NCBI RefSeq assembly: GCF_037442045.1 | Contig: NZ_JBBIRC010000002.1 | Location: forward strand, 1 to 57,237 | Origin: Ferroplasma sp037442045 | GTDB taxonomy: Archaea > Thermoplasmatota > Thermoplasmata > Thermoplasmatales > Thermoplasmataceae | Direction: 5' to 3' | DNA: 57,237 bases | Shown: positions 36,797-45,493 of the stretch, in pieces | Numbering within the stretch: the first letter of the stretch is position 1 | Layout: each line of letters opens with the position of its first letter | Made by a program: the position numbers and the translations under genes | Notes under the pieces: model-generated | Databases searched by the model: none | What the model saw: only the letters and a program-made list of their open reading frames with translations | Told to the model about the DNA's origin: nothing

Positions 36797-37861
36797 TGAT
36801 CTTTTTGACATGATCATATCAAGTATTACAAATGCTGTCATTGCCTGAATTACAGGAACCGCACGGTAAGATATAAAAGGATCATGCCTGCCCTTCACCA
36901 CAACTTCTGAGGCTTCCATTTTTTCAATATTAACGGTTTTCTGCGGCAATCTAATTGACGATGCTGGTTTCATAGCAATATTGAACTCAACAGGCATTCC
37001 ATTTGTTATGCCCCCAAGTATGCCACCAGAATTATTTGTTTTTGTTACTATTTTATTATTTTCAATGTAAAATTCATCGTTTGCCTGGGAACCCTTCATA
37101 TTGCCCAGTTTAAATCCAGAACCAAATTCTATCGCCTTTAATCCCGGTATGGAAAACATGGCTTTTGAGATCTCGCTTTCAATAGAATTAAAAAATGGTT
37201 CCCCGATGCCTTCTGGAACATTGCAAATTTTGGTACTTATTACGCTCCCAAGGCTATCGCCTTCCTTTATTACATCAAGTATTCTGGTATATAGCAATTC
37301 ATCTTTTTCCTTATTCGGCATTCTTGTCTTAAAATCGTATGCATAATCTTCATTATCTGGGGGGCTTTCTTCAAGCGTTATGCCCCCGGCCGATTTTATG
37401 TAAGTTACTATTTTTATATTGTATTTTTTTATTATATCCATGGCGAGTGCACCGGCTGCAACAAGTGGCATGGTCATCCTTCCCGAAAAAAATCCTCCTC
37501 CTTCATAGTTTCTGTATTCTCCATATTTGTAATACATGGTTAAATCTGCATGCCCTGGCCTTGGATTTGCCTTCAAATCATCATAATGTTTGTCAATATA
37601 ATCCTTATTTTTGAAAATAAATGTAAATGGTGAACCATCTGTATATCCATTATGGGAGCCTCCAATGATTTCCATTAAATCATCTTCCTTTCTCTGTGTG
37701 GTTATAATTGTCTGCCCGGGCTTTCTCCTGTCAAGCCATTTCTGTATAAACTCTTCATCGATATTTATCCCTGCAGGAAGGCCGTCCATTGTACCGCCTA
37801 TGTAAGGGCCATGGGATGAACCGAATACTGTAAGCTTTACTTCATTGCCAAGTGAGAACAT
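36791..37861 (-). CDS. aroC: Chorismate synthase
   Basis: The last enzyme of the shikimate route, converting EPSP to chorismate with reduced FMN. The 356-residue protein has the family blocks FGSSHGPYIGGTMDG (13-27), RRKPGQ (about 45-50), PRPGHADL (about 101-108), FSGRMTMPLVAAGA (about 124-137), SLGSVIS and NSGGILGG (about 270-277). Length is standard. No other shikimate gene is near it. tRNA-Gln is transcribed away from its 5' end. Confidence 0.95.
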   Translation of the reverse strand: MFSLGNEVKLTVFGSSHGPYIGGTMDGLPAGINIDEEFIQKWLDRRKPGQTIITTQRKEDDLMEIIGGSHNGYTDGSPFTFIFKNKDYIDKHYDDLKANPRPGHADLTMYYKYGEYRNYEGGGFFSGRMTMPLVAAGALAMDIIKKYNIKIVTYIKSAGGITLEESPPDNEDYAYDFKTRMPNKEKDELLYTRILDVIKEGDSLGSVISTKICNVPEGIGEPFFNSIESEISKAMFSIPGLKAIEFGSGFKLGNMKGSQANDEFYIENNKIVTKTNNSGGILGGITNGMPVEFNIAMKPASSIRLPQKTVNIEKMEASEVVVKGRHDPFISYRAVPVIQAMTAFVILDMIMSKRSL

Positions 37862-37921
37862 AAAAAGATATATGGTTATAATTTATTAATATTTTTATAT
37901 CAAATAGCAATAACCGTATAA

Positions 37922-37994
37922 AGCTCCGTGGTGTAGAGGCCAAGCATTACTGGCCCTGGACCAGCAGACGGCAGTTCGAATCTGCCCGGAGCTA
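37922..37994 (+). tRNA. tRNA-Gln (anticodon CTG) with unusual C33
   Basis: The acceptor stem AGCTCCG pairs perfectly with CGGAGCT, the T arm is GGCAG-TTCGAAT-CTGCC, and the discriminator is A at 37994. The best anticodon arm is CTGG/CCAG with the loop CCCTGGA, so the anticodon is CTG. A1-T72 and the arm sequences match archaeal tRNA-Gln. Two oddities: base 33, almost always T, is C, and the 27-43 pair is A-C. Shifting the loop by one base breaks the stem and would give TGG (Pro), which I consider less likely. No CCA or intron. Confidence 0.85.
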
Positions 37995-38047
37995 TTGTAG
38001 TTATATTTTATTGAATAATTTAATTAAATAGGTAATAATTTACTGTT

Positions 38048-38515
38048 ATGGGAGTAGAAGAATTATATGAATACTGCGAATTAATAGATAAAACTCTTCC
38101 GCCAGACCACGCATTTTTCCTTTATGAAGCACATATAAAAATAGTACAATCTTATCTTGGCCTTGCCGTATCTCAGGCGAGAAATGTTGAAAAAATCAGG
38201 GAAATTCTTGATATACTGGATACACTGAATGAAAACATATATGATAGTGATACAGTTCTTCCAGATCAGGTTAGGAAATCTATGAGACATGAAACAAAGG
38301 AATGGATTGATATTGAACAAAAAATGGATAATGGCGATAAATACACCGCATACCTTGTGCTTGCAGCTTCAAATCTCAGAATAGCCTTATCAGAGCTCTG
38401 GACCTTGAAAAAAGATCCCGATTTTTCTGAGCATATAACGGATTATACACTGGAATTTATGCCAAAATTAATAAATATGATAAATAACGAAGCCATAGGA
38501 AACGTTCTCCTTTGA
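38048..38515 (+). CDS. Hypothetical protein, 155 residues
   Basis: An acidic all-helical protein beginning MGVEELYEYCELIDKTLPPDHAF. It has helices of hydrophobic heptads (for example around VEKIREILDILDTL and NLRIALSELWTL), no Cys pairs and no membrane segment. I do not recognise the family. It lies alone 53 nt after tRNA-Gln with a weak A/T box before it, and is convergent with the SDR gene. A helical-bundle or adaptor protein is all that can be said. Confidence 0.6.
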   Translation: MGVEELYEYCELIDKTLPPDHAFFLYEAHIKIVQSYLGLAVSQARNVEKIREILDILDTLNENIYDSDTVLPDQVRKSMRHETKEWIDIEQKMDNGDKYTAYLVLAASNLRIALSELWTLKKDPDFSEHITDYTLEFMPKLINMINNEAIGNVLL

Positions 38516-38583
38516 TATTCGCAGTAATTGTATTCTCTATAGTTTCGGTATTAAGGTTTTAGTGCCTTCCTTCATAGCATGGT

Positions 38584-39426
38584 CTATAAATTATTTAAAT
38601 CTGTGGAATCAATATATTCTTTATATGTTGTTGGCTCCTTTACATACCTGAATAAGGATGTATTCTCCTTGTAATAATCCAGCTGAAGCATATAAAACTG
38701 CTCCTTTGTAAGCAATCCTCTTTTCTGCAATGTTCCTATAAAAGGTCTGAAAATCAATGATGACACTTCCTTCACAGGCTGCATCCCAAGTTTGGCTCTA
38801 ATAATATTGAACATATCTGCAAATGTTACTTTATCTTTTGTGCACACATCAAGTACTCCAGACCTTTCAAGTGAATTTTTAATCACAGTGATAACATCGT
38901 TGATGTATACTGGTGCCATATTGCCGCTCTTTGGCAGGTATGGAACTTTCCCCTTTGCAACGTCAAGAAGCATTTTTGTAAATTTATCACCGGCTCCAAA
39001 CATTGTGGACGGCCTTATAACAAGTGAATTTTTGAGCATGATTGCATTATCCTCGGCAAGCCTTTTATACCTGAAATAATCGGTACTTCCCTTGTCTGCA
39101 TTTATTGCTGAAAAGTATATAAGTTTCTTATTTCCTCTGAGCTCCTGCATGGCCTGAACTACGTTTTTCATGCCCTTAAGCGATAAATCTTCATGTGTTT
39201 CCTCATCTTCTTTTAAGACATCTATTGCATGTACAATAAGGTCATAATCACCAATGGCGTTTTTAACATCTTCATATTCCCTAACATCGCCTTTTATATA
39301 TTTAACGCCAAGCCTGTCAAGTTCCTCGGAATTATTCCTTGAAAAATAAGCCTTTTCTTCAGCATCCATCTGTTTCAGGATATTGCTTCCAACGAATCCT
39401 GACCCACCAAGAACTATTAATTTCAT
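38584..39426 (-). CDS. NAD(P)-dependent SDR-superfamily protein (NDUFA9/atypical epimerase-like)
   Basis: A 280-residue protein with an N-terminal Rossmann nucleotide loop GGSGFVGSN (about 7-15) and an atypical SDR active-site region (YFSAINADKGSTDYFRYKRLAED, about 98-120, with Y-x3-K). This is the NDUFA9-like extended SDR type, which binds NAD(P)H but often lacks dehydrogenase activity. A C-terminal substrate-binding domain ends the protein. The substrate is unknown. It is divergent from the tandem-ThyX gene across a 100-nt gap containing a perfect palindrome. Confidence 0.8.
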   Translation of the reverse strand: MKLIVLGGSGFVGSNILKQMDAEEKAYFSRNNSEELDRLGVKYIKGDVREYEDVKNAIGDYDLIVHAIDVLKEDEETHEDLSLKGMKNVVQAMQELRGNKKLIYFSAINADKGSTDYFRYKRLAEDNAIMLKNSLVIRPSTMFGAGDKFTKMLLDVAKGKVPYLPKSGNMAPVYINDVITVIKNSLERSGVLDVCTKDKVTFADMFNIIRAKLGMQPVKEVSSLIFRPFIGTLQKRGLLTKEQFYMLQLDYYKENTSLFRYVKEPTTYKEYIDSTDLNNL

Positions 39427-39507
39427 GATACTGTATATTTAATGCATATAAAAATCTTATATCTTTAAATTTGCCACAACAATCAACAAATAGTTATATT
39501 TTTATTC

Positions 39508-39523
39508 TTTGAATTAATTCAAA
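39508..39523 (+). promoter_or_regulatory. Perfect 16-bp palindrome next to the tandem-ThyX start codon
   Basis: TTTGAATTAATTCAAA is an uninterrupted inverted repeat ending 4 nt before the ATG at 39528. In a leaderless gene this is where RNA polymerase initiates, so a dimeric repressor could block it here. A chance event in A/T-rich DNA cannot be excluded. Confidence 0.4.
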
Positions 39524-39527
39524 TATC

Positions 39528-41075
39528 ATGGATGATTTTTCAAACAGGGATAAAGATGTTTTTTTAATAAAAACAGATATGATTGATAGAGGAGCTCTAA
39601 TGTCCAGGTATAGTAGAACAGGGAGCCTTGATATCAGGGGAGTTTATGAAAAAGAATTCAAAAATAATCCAGATAAAGCTGTCGATTTCTATAAAAGAAT
39701 ATTTCTTGATTATGGTGATGAATCCGTAGCCGAGCTTACAACAGCCCAGCTTGGAATCCAGAATGTGTCAAATATAATATCAAAAGTGATAGAGGAACCC
39801 AGAATAGGATTGTCATATCTGGAAAAATCATCAAGATATGTGAAATACAATAAAAAAGATAATGGAAAATATCTTTTCCTGCATGGTGAAGATGCTGGAA
39901 TAGAAGAACCTGATGATTACAATGAATACTGCAATGAACTCTTTAATTTTTATTCCAGCGCATACCCGGAAATGCTCAAATATATGGGTGAAATCAATCC
40001 ACTGGAAAATTTTACTTTTGAAATTGGTGGAAAAAATTATAGATCATCAGAATTAAAAAATATTGATGAAAAAACAATAGAAAAATCATATAATACCTCC
40101 CTGAGATCAGCCGTTCTTGACGAAATCAGGTCTGTGCTTCCATCATCAACCCTAACAAACATAGGAATATCGGGCAATGGAAGGGCGTTCATATCTCTTA
40201 TAGAAAGGCTCAATGCTTATGGAATTCCTGAAGCATCAAAATATGGAAATCTAATTTATAATGAACTTAAGCCGGAACTCCCGGAATTAATAGACGATGC
40301 TGTATCTGGCCATGGAAAGTCCCAGAATGAATACAATATTGCAAGAGATTCTATTGGAAATAATTTTAATGTGGATGATAGCAATGCCTGTGCTGTAAAA
40401 CTGCTCAATTATATGGATGAAGCGAAGGCAATAGACATGGCTACCAGGATGCTTGTTTATGGTAATTCAGGCTACTATGGAAGCACCGGCATGCCTTCAG
40501 AAAAGGAACACAAAATTTTAAATCAGTTGACAGAACTCAGGCAAAATCGCAGGCATAAACTCGGCAGGTCTTTTGAAGGGATTAATTATACATTTGAAGT
40601 AACTATGAATTACGGCGCATTTAGGGAATTCCAGCGCCACCGGTTTTTTTCAATAATCAGGAAACCGTTATCAACAATATATGGATATGATATACCAAAA
40701 ACCCTTGGGGATATATCAGGACTCAGATCGGAGTATATTGATTTGATGGAGCAAGCAGTGCCATTATACAATAAAATAAAGAAAAAATCTGGTACAAAAA
40801 TAGCTCAGTATGCAGTTCCATACGCATATAAATATCCGTTAGTTTTCAGTTCTAATCTAAATGAGCTCACATATTTCATTGAATTGAGAAGCAATCAGCA
40901 GGTGCATCCTGACCTGAGAAAAGTTGCACTTGATATTTATGGTGAGATTAAAAATGTGCATCCAGTTCTGGCATCCATGATAAAATTTGTGGATACTGGA
41001 GATTACAGGCTTGGCAGGCTACCATCAGAGGTAAGGAAGGAAAATAAAAAGAAAACTTTGGCAAGGAAAAATTAA
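39528..41075 (+). CDS. Tandem ThyX-domain protein (FAD-dependent thymidylate synthase family)
   Basis: ThyX makes dTMP from dUMP with FAD and methylene-THF. This 515-residue protein has two ThyX-like halves. The N-terminal half shows the family frame around IQNVSNIISKVIEEPRIGLSYLEKSS, but the RHR core of the ThyX signature is replaced (E-P-R). The C-terminal half keeps an RHR (REFQRHRFFSIIRKP), with FFS before the loop. Tandem ThyX proteins of this length occur in several archaea and bacteria, and thymidylate synthase activity is uncertain for them. The neighbours do not decide this. The start is ATG 39528. Confidence 0.75.
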   Translation: MDDFSNRDKDVFLIKTDMIDRGALMSRYSRTGSLDIRGVYEKEFKNNPDKAVDFYKRIFLDYGDESVAELTTAQLGIQNVSNIISKVIEEPRIGLSYLEKSSRYVKYNKKDNGKYLFLHGEDAGIEEPDDYNEYCNELFNFYSSAYPEMLKYMGEINPLENFTFEIGGKNYRSSELKNIDEKTIEKSYNTSLRSAVLDEIRSVLPSSTLTNIGISGNGRAFISLIERLNAYGIPEASKYGNLIYNELKPELPELIDDAVSGHGKSQNEYNIARDSIGNNFNVDDSNACAVKLLNYMDEAKAIDMATRMLVYGNSGYYGSTGMPSEKEHKILNQLTELRQNRRHKLGRSFEGINYTFEVTMNYGAFREFQRHRFFSIIRKPLSTIYGYDIPKTLGDISGLRSEYIDLMEQAVPLYNKIKKKSGTKIAQYAVPYAYKYPLVFSSNLNELTYFIELRSNQQVHPDLRKVALDIYGEIKNVHPVLASMIKFVDTGDYRLGRLPSEVRKENKKKTLARKN

Positions 41076-41119
41076 AATTATTTTCATTCTTTAATTTTAA
41101 TATTTCAATTTTAGAAAAA

Positions 41120-41127
41120 TTTATATT
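41120..41127 (+). promoter_or_regulatory. Likely TATA box of the thermosome gene
   Basis: TTTATATT is centred about 31 nt before the ATG at 41155. Transcription would begin about 5-8 nt before the start codon, giving a very short leader. Confidence 0.4.
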
Positions 41128-41154
41128 GAAGAACATATTTATGAATCGATTGTT

Positions 41155-42789
41155 ATGATGTCAGGTCAAACCCCAATATTAATATTAAAAGAAGGAACAG
41201 AAAGGCAACAGGGCAAGAATGCCCAGAAGAACAACATTGAAGCCGCCAAGGCAATTGCTGATGCAGTAAGAACAACTCTTGGACCAAAAGGAATGGACAA
41301 GATGATGGTTGATTCCATAGGAGATATAATTATCTCAAACGACGGTGCAACCATACTGAAAGAAATGGATGTTGACCATCCCACTGCAAAAATGATTGTA
41401 GAGGCTGCAAAGTCACAGGATACAGCAGTAGGAGACGGAACAACAACAGTTGTTGTATTCGCAGGAGAACTTTTAAAGCAGGCAGAAGCATTGCTGGATC
41501 AGGGAGTCCATTCAACAATTATAGCTGACGGATACCATCTTGCTGCAGAAGAATCAAGAAAACAGCTTTCAAATATGGCAGTAAGTGCAAGTGATGATGC
41601 AATGCTTAAAAAGGTTGCAATTACAGCACTGTCAGGCAAAAACACAGGGGTGGCACCTGAATTCCTTGCAGATCTTGTTGTAAAGGCAATAAATTCCGTT
41701 AGTGACACAATTGGCAAAAAAACTGTAGTTGATACAGCAAATATAAAAGTCGATAAGAAGAGCGGCGGCAGTGCAGCAGATACAAAATTCATAAATGGAA
41801 TAATAATAGACAAGGAAAAGGTTCATTCAAAAATGCCATCTGTTGTTAAGAACGCTAAAATAGCACTTATAAATTCTGCATTGGAAATTAAGAAAACAGA
41901 AATAGATGCGAAAGTTCAGATAACAGACCCTTCAAAAATCCAGGAATTTCTTGACCAGGAAACCGACACACTTAAAGACATGGCTGATAAAATTAAGAAA
42001 TCAGGTGCAAACGTTGTCCTGTGCCAGAAAGGAATAGATGATACTGTTCAGTATTACCTTGCAAAATACGGAATATATGCTGTAAGGAGAGTAAAGCAGA
42101 GCGACATGGAAAAACTGGCAAAAGCCACGGGAGCAAAGATGATTACCGATCTTGATGACATAACAGAAGAAACAATGGGAAAAGCCGAAACCGTCGAGGA
42201 AAGAAAAATAGGCGATGACAGGATGACATTTGTTACTGGCTGTGAAAATCCAAAGGCCGTTAACATATTAATAAGGGGTGGAACCGAGCATGTCGTTGAT
42301 GAGATTGAAAGATCACTCAATGATGCAATACGTGTAGTTGCAATAACAAAGGAAGATGGCAAATATCTTCCAGGAGGAGGAGCAGCAGAAGCCGAGCTTG
42401 CAATGAAACTCAGATCCTATTCTAACAGTGTAGGAGGAAGGGAACAGCTGTCAATAGAAGCTTTTGCAAAGGCACTTGAGATAATTCCAAGGACACTTGC
42501 AGAAAATGCAGGAATGGATCCAATAAATACATTGATATCGCTTAAATCTGAGCATGAAAAGGGAAACAAAAACTTCGGTGTTGATATGGATTCAAATAAA
42601 ATAAGTGATATGCTGAACGCAGGTGTGTATGATACATTCCGTGTGAAAACACATGCTATAGAAAGTGCGGTGGAAGTTGCAACAATGATATTGAGAATAG
42701 ACGATGTAATAGCAAGCAGAAAATCATCAGCCCCACAGGGTGGAGCTGGCGGAATGGGCGGCATGCCAGGCGGCATGGGCGGCTATTAA
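41155..42789 (+). CDS. Thermosome subunit (group II chaperonin)
   Basis: A 544-residue subunit of the two-ring ATP-dependent protein-folding machine. The family blocks are present: TLGPKGMDKMMVD (about 42-54), NDGATILKEMD (about 62-72), AVGDGTTTVVVFAGELL (about 91-107) with the ATP-binding GDGTT, and the GGM-rich tail (GGAGGMGGMPGGMGGY) typical of thermosomes. It could be alpha or beta; one subunit gene is in the window. It starts with two consecutive ATGs (41155, 41158). Confidence 0.97.
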   Translation: MMSGQTPILILKEGTERQQGKNAQKNNIEAAKAIADAVRTTLGPKGMDKMMVDSIGDIIISNDGATILKEMDVDHPTAKMIVEAAKSQDTAVGDGTTTVVVFAGELLKQAEALLDQGVHSTIIADGYHLAAEESRKQLSNMAVSASDDAMLKKVAITALSGKNTGVAPEFLADLVVKAINSVSDTIGKKTVVDTANIKVDKKSGGSAADTKFINGIIIDKEKVHSKMPSVVKNAKIALINSALEIKKTEIDAKVQITDPSKIQEFLDQETDTLKDMADKIKKSGANVVLCQKGIDDTVQYYLAKYGIYAVRRVKQSDMEKLAKATGAKMITDLDDITEETMGKAETVEERKIGDDRMTFVTGCENPKAVNILIRGGTEHVVDEIERSLNDAIRVVAITKEDGKYLPGGGAAEAELAMKLRSYSNSVGGREQLSIEAFAKALEIIPRTLAENAGMDPINTLISLKSEHEKGNKNFGVDMDSNKISDMLNAGVYDTFRVKTHAIESAVEVATMILRIDDVIASRKSSAPQGGAGGMGGMPGGMGGY

Positions 42790-42851
42790 TTTTTTATTTT
42801 TATTTTAAAAGTATATATACCTTTTAGCAATATTTTAAACGGTGATTTATT

Positions 42852-43817
42852 ATGATGCAGTTTAACGTGAGTTCAACAGAAAGAGATTATGCAACAGATT
42901 ATGATGTTATTATTATTGGTGCCGGCGCAGCAGGATATTCTGCAGGCGTTTATATTAAAAGATCCGGTATGAGTGTAGCAATACTGGAGCGTGAAGCAGT
43001 TCCTGGAGGAAATACAGGAGTATCACCTCTGGTTGAAAATTATCTTGGATACAATGCAATAGTTGGATCTGACCTTGCTGAAGATTTTAAAAAGCATTAC
43101 GAGCAGTACGGAAAAATTATTACCGAAATAGATGTGCGCGATATTAAAAAAGAAGGAGATAAATTTAAAATTATTACAAACAGGTCAGAATTCACAGCAA
43201 ACGCCATAATAATAACTACAGGTACAACACATAGAAAGATGAACATTAAGGGGGAGGATGAATATTATGGTAAAGGAATATCATACTGCTCTACATGTGA
43301 TGGTTACCTTTTCAAAGATAAAAATGTAGCAGTGATTGGTGGCGGGAATTCCGGCGCTATATCAGCACTTTATTTGAAAGGAATTGCAAAAAATGTTTCT
43401 ATTATAGCGCATTCAAAAATTAAAAAATGCGAAGAGGCATACATAAAAGCAATAGATGAGAAAAAAATTCCCTTTATACTTAATGCAGAATCCGAAGAAT
43501 TCCTGGGAGACGGCAAAAAACTTACCGGGATAAAATATAAAGATCTTGGCACAGGTGATGAAAAAATCATAAATATTGATGGAATTTTTGTGTATATAGG
43601 TGTCATTCCTCAAACATCTTTCCTTAAAAACATAGGCATGGAGCTGGATAAACATGGATTTATAATTGCAGATGAAAAGGGAAGAACAAGCATCCCCGGC
43701 ATATATGCTGCAGGCGATGTGCTTTCTGGAAGTGAAGAACAGATTGCCACTGCAGTAGGCGATGGCAGCAGAGCTGCGATTACTCTATATACTGATAAAA
43801 TAAATAAGAAGTTTTAA
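42852..43817 (+). CDS. trxB: Thioredoxin reductase-like flavoprotein without NADPH-phosphate motif
   Basis: A 321-residue low-molecular-weight TrxR: FAD loop GAGAAGYS (about 23-30), redox-active C146-S-T-C149 in YCSTCDG, NAD(P) loop GGGNSG (163-168), and the C-terminal FAD motif GIYAAGDV. The canonical HRRxxxR that reads NADPH 2'-phosphate is replaced by AHSKIKKCE (186-194). The Thermoplasma acidophilum enzyme likewise does not use NADPH, so the electron donor here is probably different from NADPH. The start is ATG 42852 or 42855. It is followed by argF with 23 nt between. Confidence 0.88.
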   Translation: MMQFNVSSTERDYATDYDVIIIGAGAAGYSAGVYIKRSGMSVAILEREAVPGGNTGVSPLVENYLGYNAIVGSDLAEDFKKHYEQYGKIITEIDVRDIKKEGDKFKIITNRSEFTANAIIITTGTTHRKMNIKGEDEYYGKGISYCSTCDGYLFKDKNVAVIGGGNSGAISALYLKGIAKNVSIIAHSKIKKCEEAYIKAIDEKKIPFILNAESEEFLGDGKKLTGIKYKDLGTGDEKIINIDGIFVYIGVIPQTSFLKNIGMELDKHGFIIADEKGRTSIPGIYAAGDVLSGSEEQIATAVGDGSRAAITLYTDKINKKF

Positions 43818-43840
43818 ATTAATCTTTTTTATTTACAATC

Positions 43841-44746
43841 ATGAAAAGAGATATATTATCAGTTGCAGACATGGAAAATGATTTATGTGAAATAATAGAC
43901 ACATCCATAAAATTGAAGAAAGATAAAACTATAAAATTTTCTGATAAGAAAATATTGGGAATGATTTTTGAAAAGCCGAGTACAAGAACAAGAATATCTC
44001 TTGAAGCTGCCATGGAACAGCTTAATGGCCATGCAATTTATCTCAGTCCAAAGGATATGCATCTCGGGGATGGAGAAACCATCGCAGATACCGCAAGAGT
44101 AATGTCAAAATTCGTGGATATAATTTCTTACCGCGCATTTGATTATAGAAATGTAAGGGAACTGGCAAAATATGCAACTGTTCCAGTATTAAACGCTCTT
44201 GACAACCTTGAACACCCAATGCAGATTGTTGCCGATTTTATGACAATTATGGAGAAGAAACACAGGCTGGAAAATCTTAAAATGGCTTATATAGGTGACG
44301 GAAACAATATGGCAAACTCCCTGCTTCTTGGTGCTGCAATAACTGGAATGGACATATCAGTAGCATGCCCAGAACATCATGAACCTGATCAGGATATAAT
44401 CCATAAAGCAAAAGATCTGGCTTTAAAGACCGGAAGCAGGATTGAAATAATAAGAGATCCAAGAACTGCAGTAGATTCGGCAGATGTAATATATACAGAT
44501 GTATGGGTTTCAATGGGGGAGGAAAATGAAAAGGCACAGAAGGAAAAGCTATTTAATGGATATCAGGTAAATCAGGAACTTGCAGATTTTTCAGATCAAA
44601 ATTACATATTTATGCATTGCCTGCCGGCCAGAAGAGGCTTAGAAGTAACAGATGAAATTATTGATGGAATACACAGTGTGGTATTTGATGAGGCAGAAAA
44701 CAGGCTTTACAGTGAAAAAGGAGTTATTTATAAACTCATTTCATAA
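43841..44746 (+). CDS. argF: Ornithine carbamoyltransferase
   Basis: The enzyme makes citrulline from ornithine and carbamoyl phosphate. The 301-residue protein has the carbamoyl-phosphate loop STRTR (47-51), DTARVMSKF (about 86-94), HPMQ where most OTCs have HPCQ (about 126-129), and HCLPARRG (about 263-270), the motif that tells OTC from aspartate carbamoyltransferase. SMG, the ornithine-binding loop, is also present (WVSMGEE). Length is standard. It follows trxB by 23 nt but shares no evident pathway with it. Confidence 0.93.
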   Translation: MKRDILSVADMENDLCEIIDTSIKLKKDKTIKFSDKKILGMIFEKPSTRTRISLEAAMEQLNGHAIYLSPKDMHLGDGETIADTARVMSKFVDIISYRAFDYRNVRELAKYATVPVLNALDNLEHPMQIVADFMTIMEKKHRLENLKMAYIGDGNNMANSLLLGAAITGMDISVACPEHHEPDQDIIHKAKDLALKTGSRIEIIRDPRTAVDSADVIYTDVWVSMGEENEKAQKEKLFNGYQVNQELADFSDQNYIFMHCLPARRGLEVTDEIIDGIHSVVFDEAENRLYSEKGVIYKLIS

Positions 44747-44934
44747 TTTTAATTATTCTAATTTCTCAAATTCCCCTTAATTCATTTTTTAGAAACACAA
44801 AGAGCCGCAAATCCAAATCATGCAGATTATTATTAATTTCACAGTTAATTGCCTGTTCTACATTTTATGCAAATCAGTATTAATACATCTTAATGAAACA
44901 GGAATATATTTATTTTAAGTGATATTGTCTTACC

Positions 44935-45342
44935 ATGGTAAAAGTGGCAGTACCAGTAACCGATGGAAAAGTTGATTGCCCACCCCTTGGTCAGGAAATA
45001 TATATTTACGACATAAGTGACTTTGCAAAACTTGTAGAAATATATGACAATCCAGCAAAAACTGCGAAATCAGTTCCTGGAATGATTATGCTCAAATCCG
45101 CTCTGGATAAAGATGTCAGTGCTTTTATAGTAAATGAAATACATTCACCCGGCGTAATGTTTCTTAAGGGAAATAAATTTGCAAATGATAATATTAAAAT
45201 ATTTCTGGCAGAAAATGAAAGGCTTGAGGATGCAATAAAAAAATACGTAAAAAAAGAATTAAAGGATATAACAGAATCCGGCCAAAAAAAGATGCTGTTA
45301 ACAGCTCACGACCTTGGACTTTTTGAGTATCAAAATTTTTAA
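44935..45342 (+). CDS. NifX/NafY-like (dinitrogenase iron-molybdenum cofactor fold) protein
   Basis: A 135-residue protein starting MVKVAVPVTDGKVDCPPLGQ, which resembles the small ribonuclease-H-like proteins of the dinitrogenase iron-molybdenum cofactor family found in many archaea without nitrogen fixation. The GQEIYIYDI segment replaces the common HFG site, so cofactor binding is uncertain. The rest is helix-strand with a basic, hydrophilic C-terminus (IKKYVKKELK). Not a nitrogenase component here, since no nif gene is in the window. Assignment moderate. Confidence 0.45.
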   Translation: MVKVAVPVTDGKVDCPPLGQEIYIYDISDFAKLVEIYDNPAKTAKSVPGMIMLKSALDKDVSAFIVNEIHSPGVMFLKGNKFANDNIKIFLAENERLEDAIKKYVKKELKDITESGQKKMLLTAHDLGLFEYQNF

Positions 45343-45493
45343 AATTATAGTTCATCTATAACTACCACTTATAAGTTATAATTATTTGTTATGCAATTGA
45401 GCCAAAGTATAAAATTATAATATTACTACTTACAAAACCAATAAAGTTGAACTGAAAAAATAAATTGCTTAAAATATTAAAAATAAGTTGCGT

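Noticed and set aside
44747..44934. Small RNA or gene between argF and the NifX-like gene
   Set aside because: 188 nt of A/T-rich sequence with no open frame, hairpin or C/D boxes. Most likely promoter and 3' flank only.
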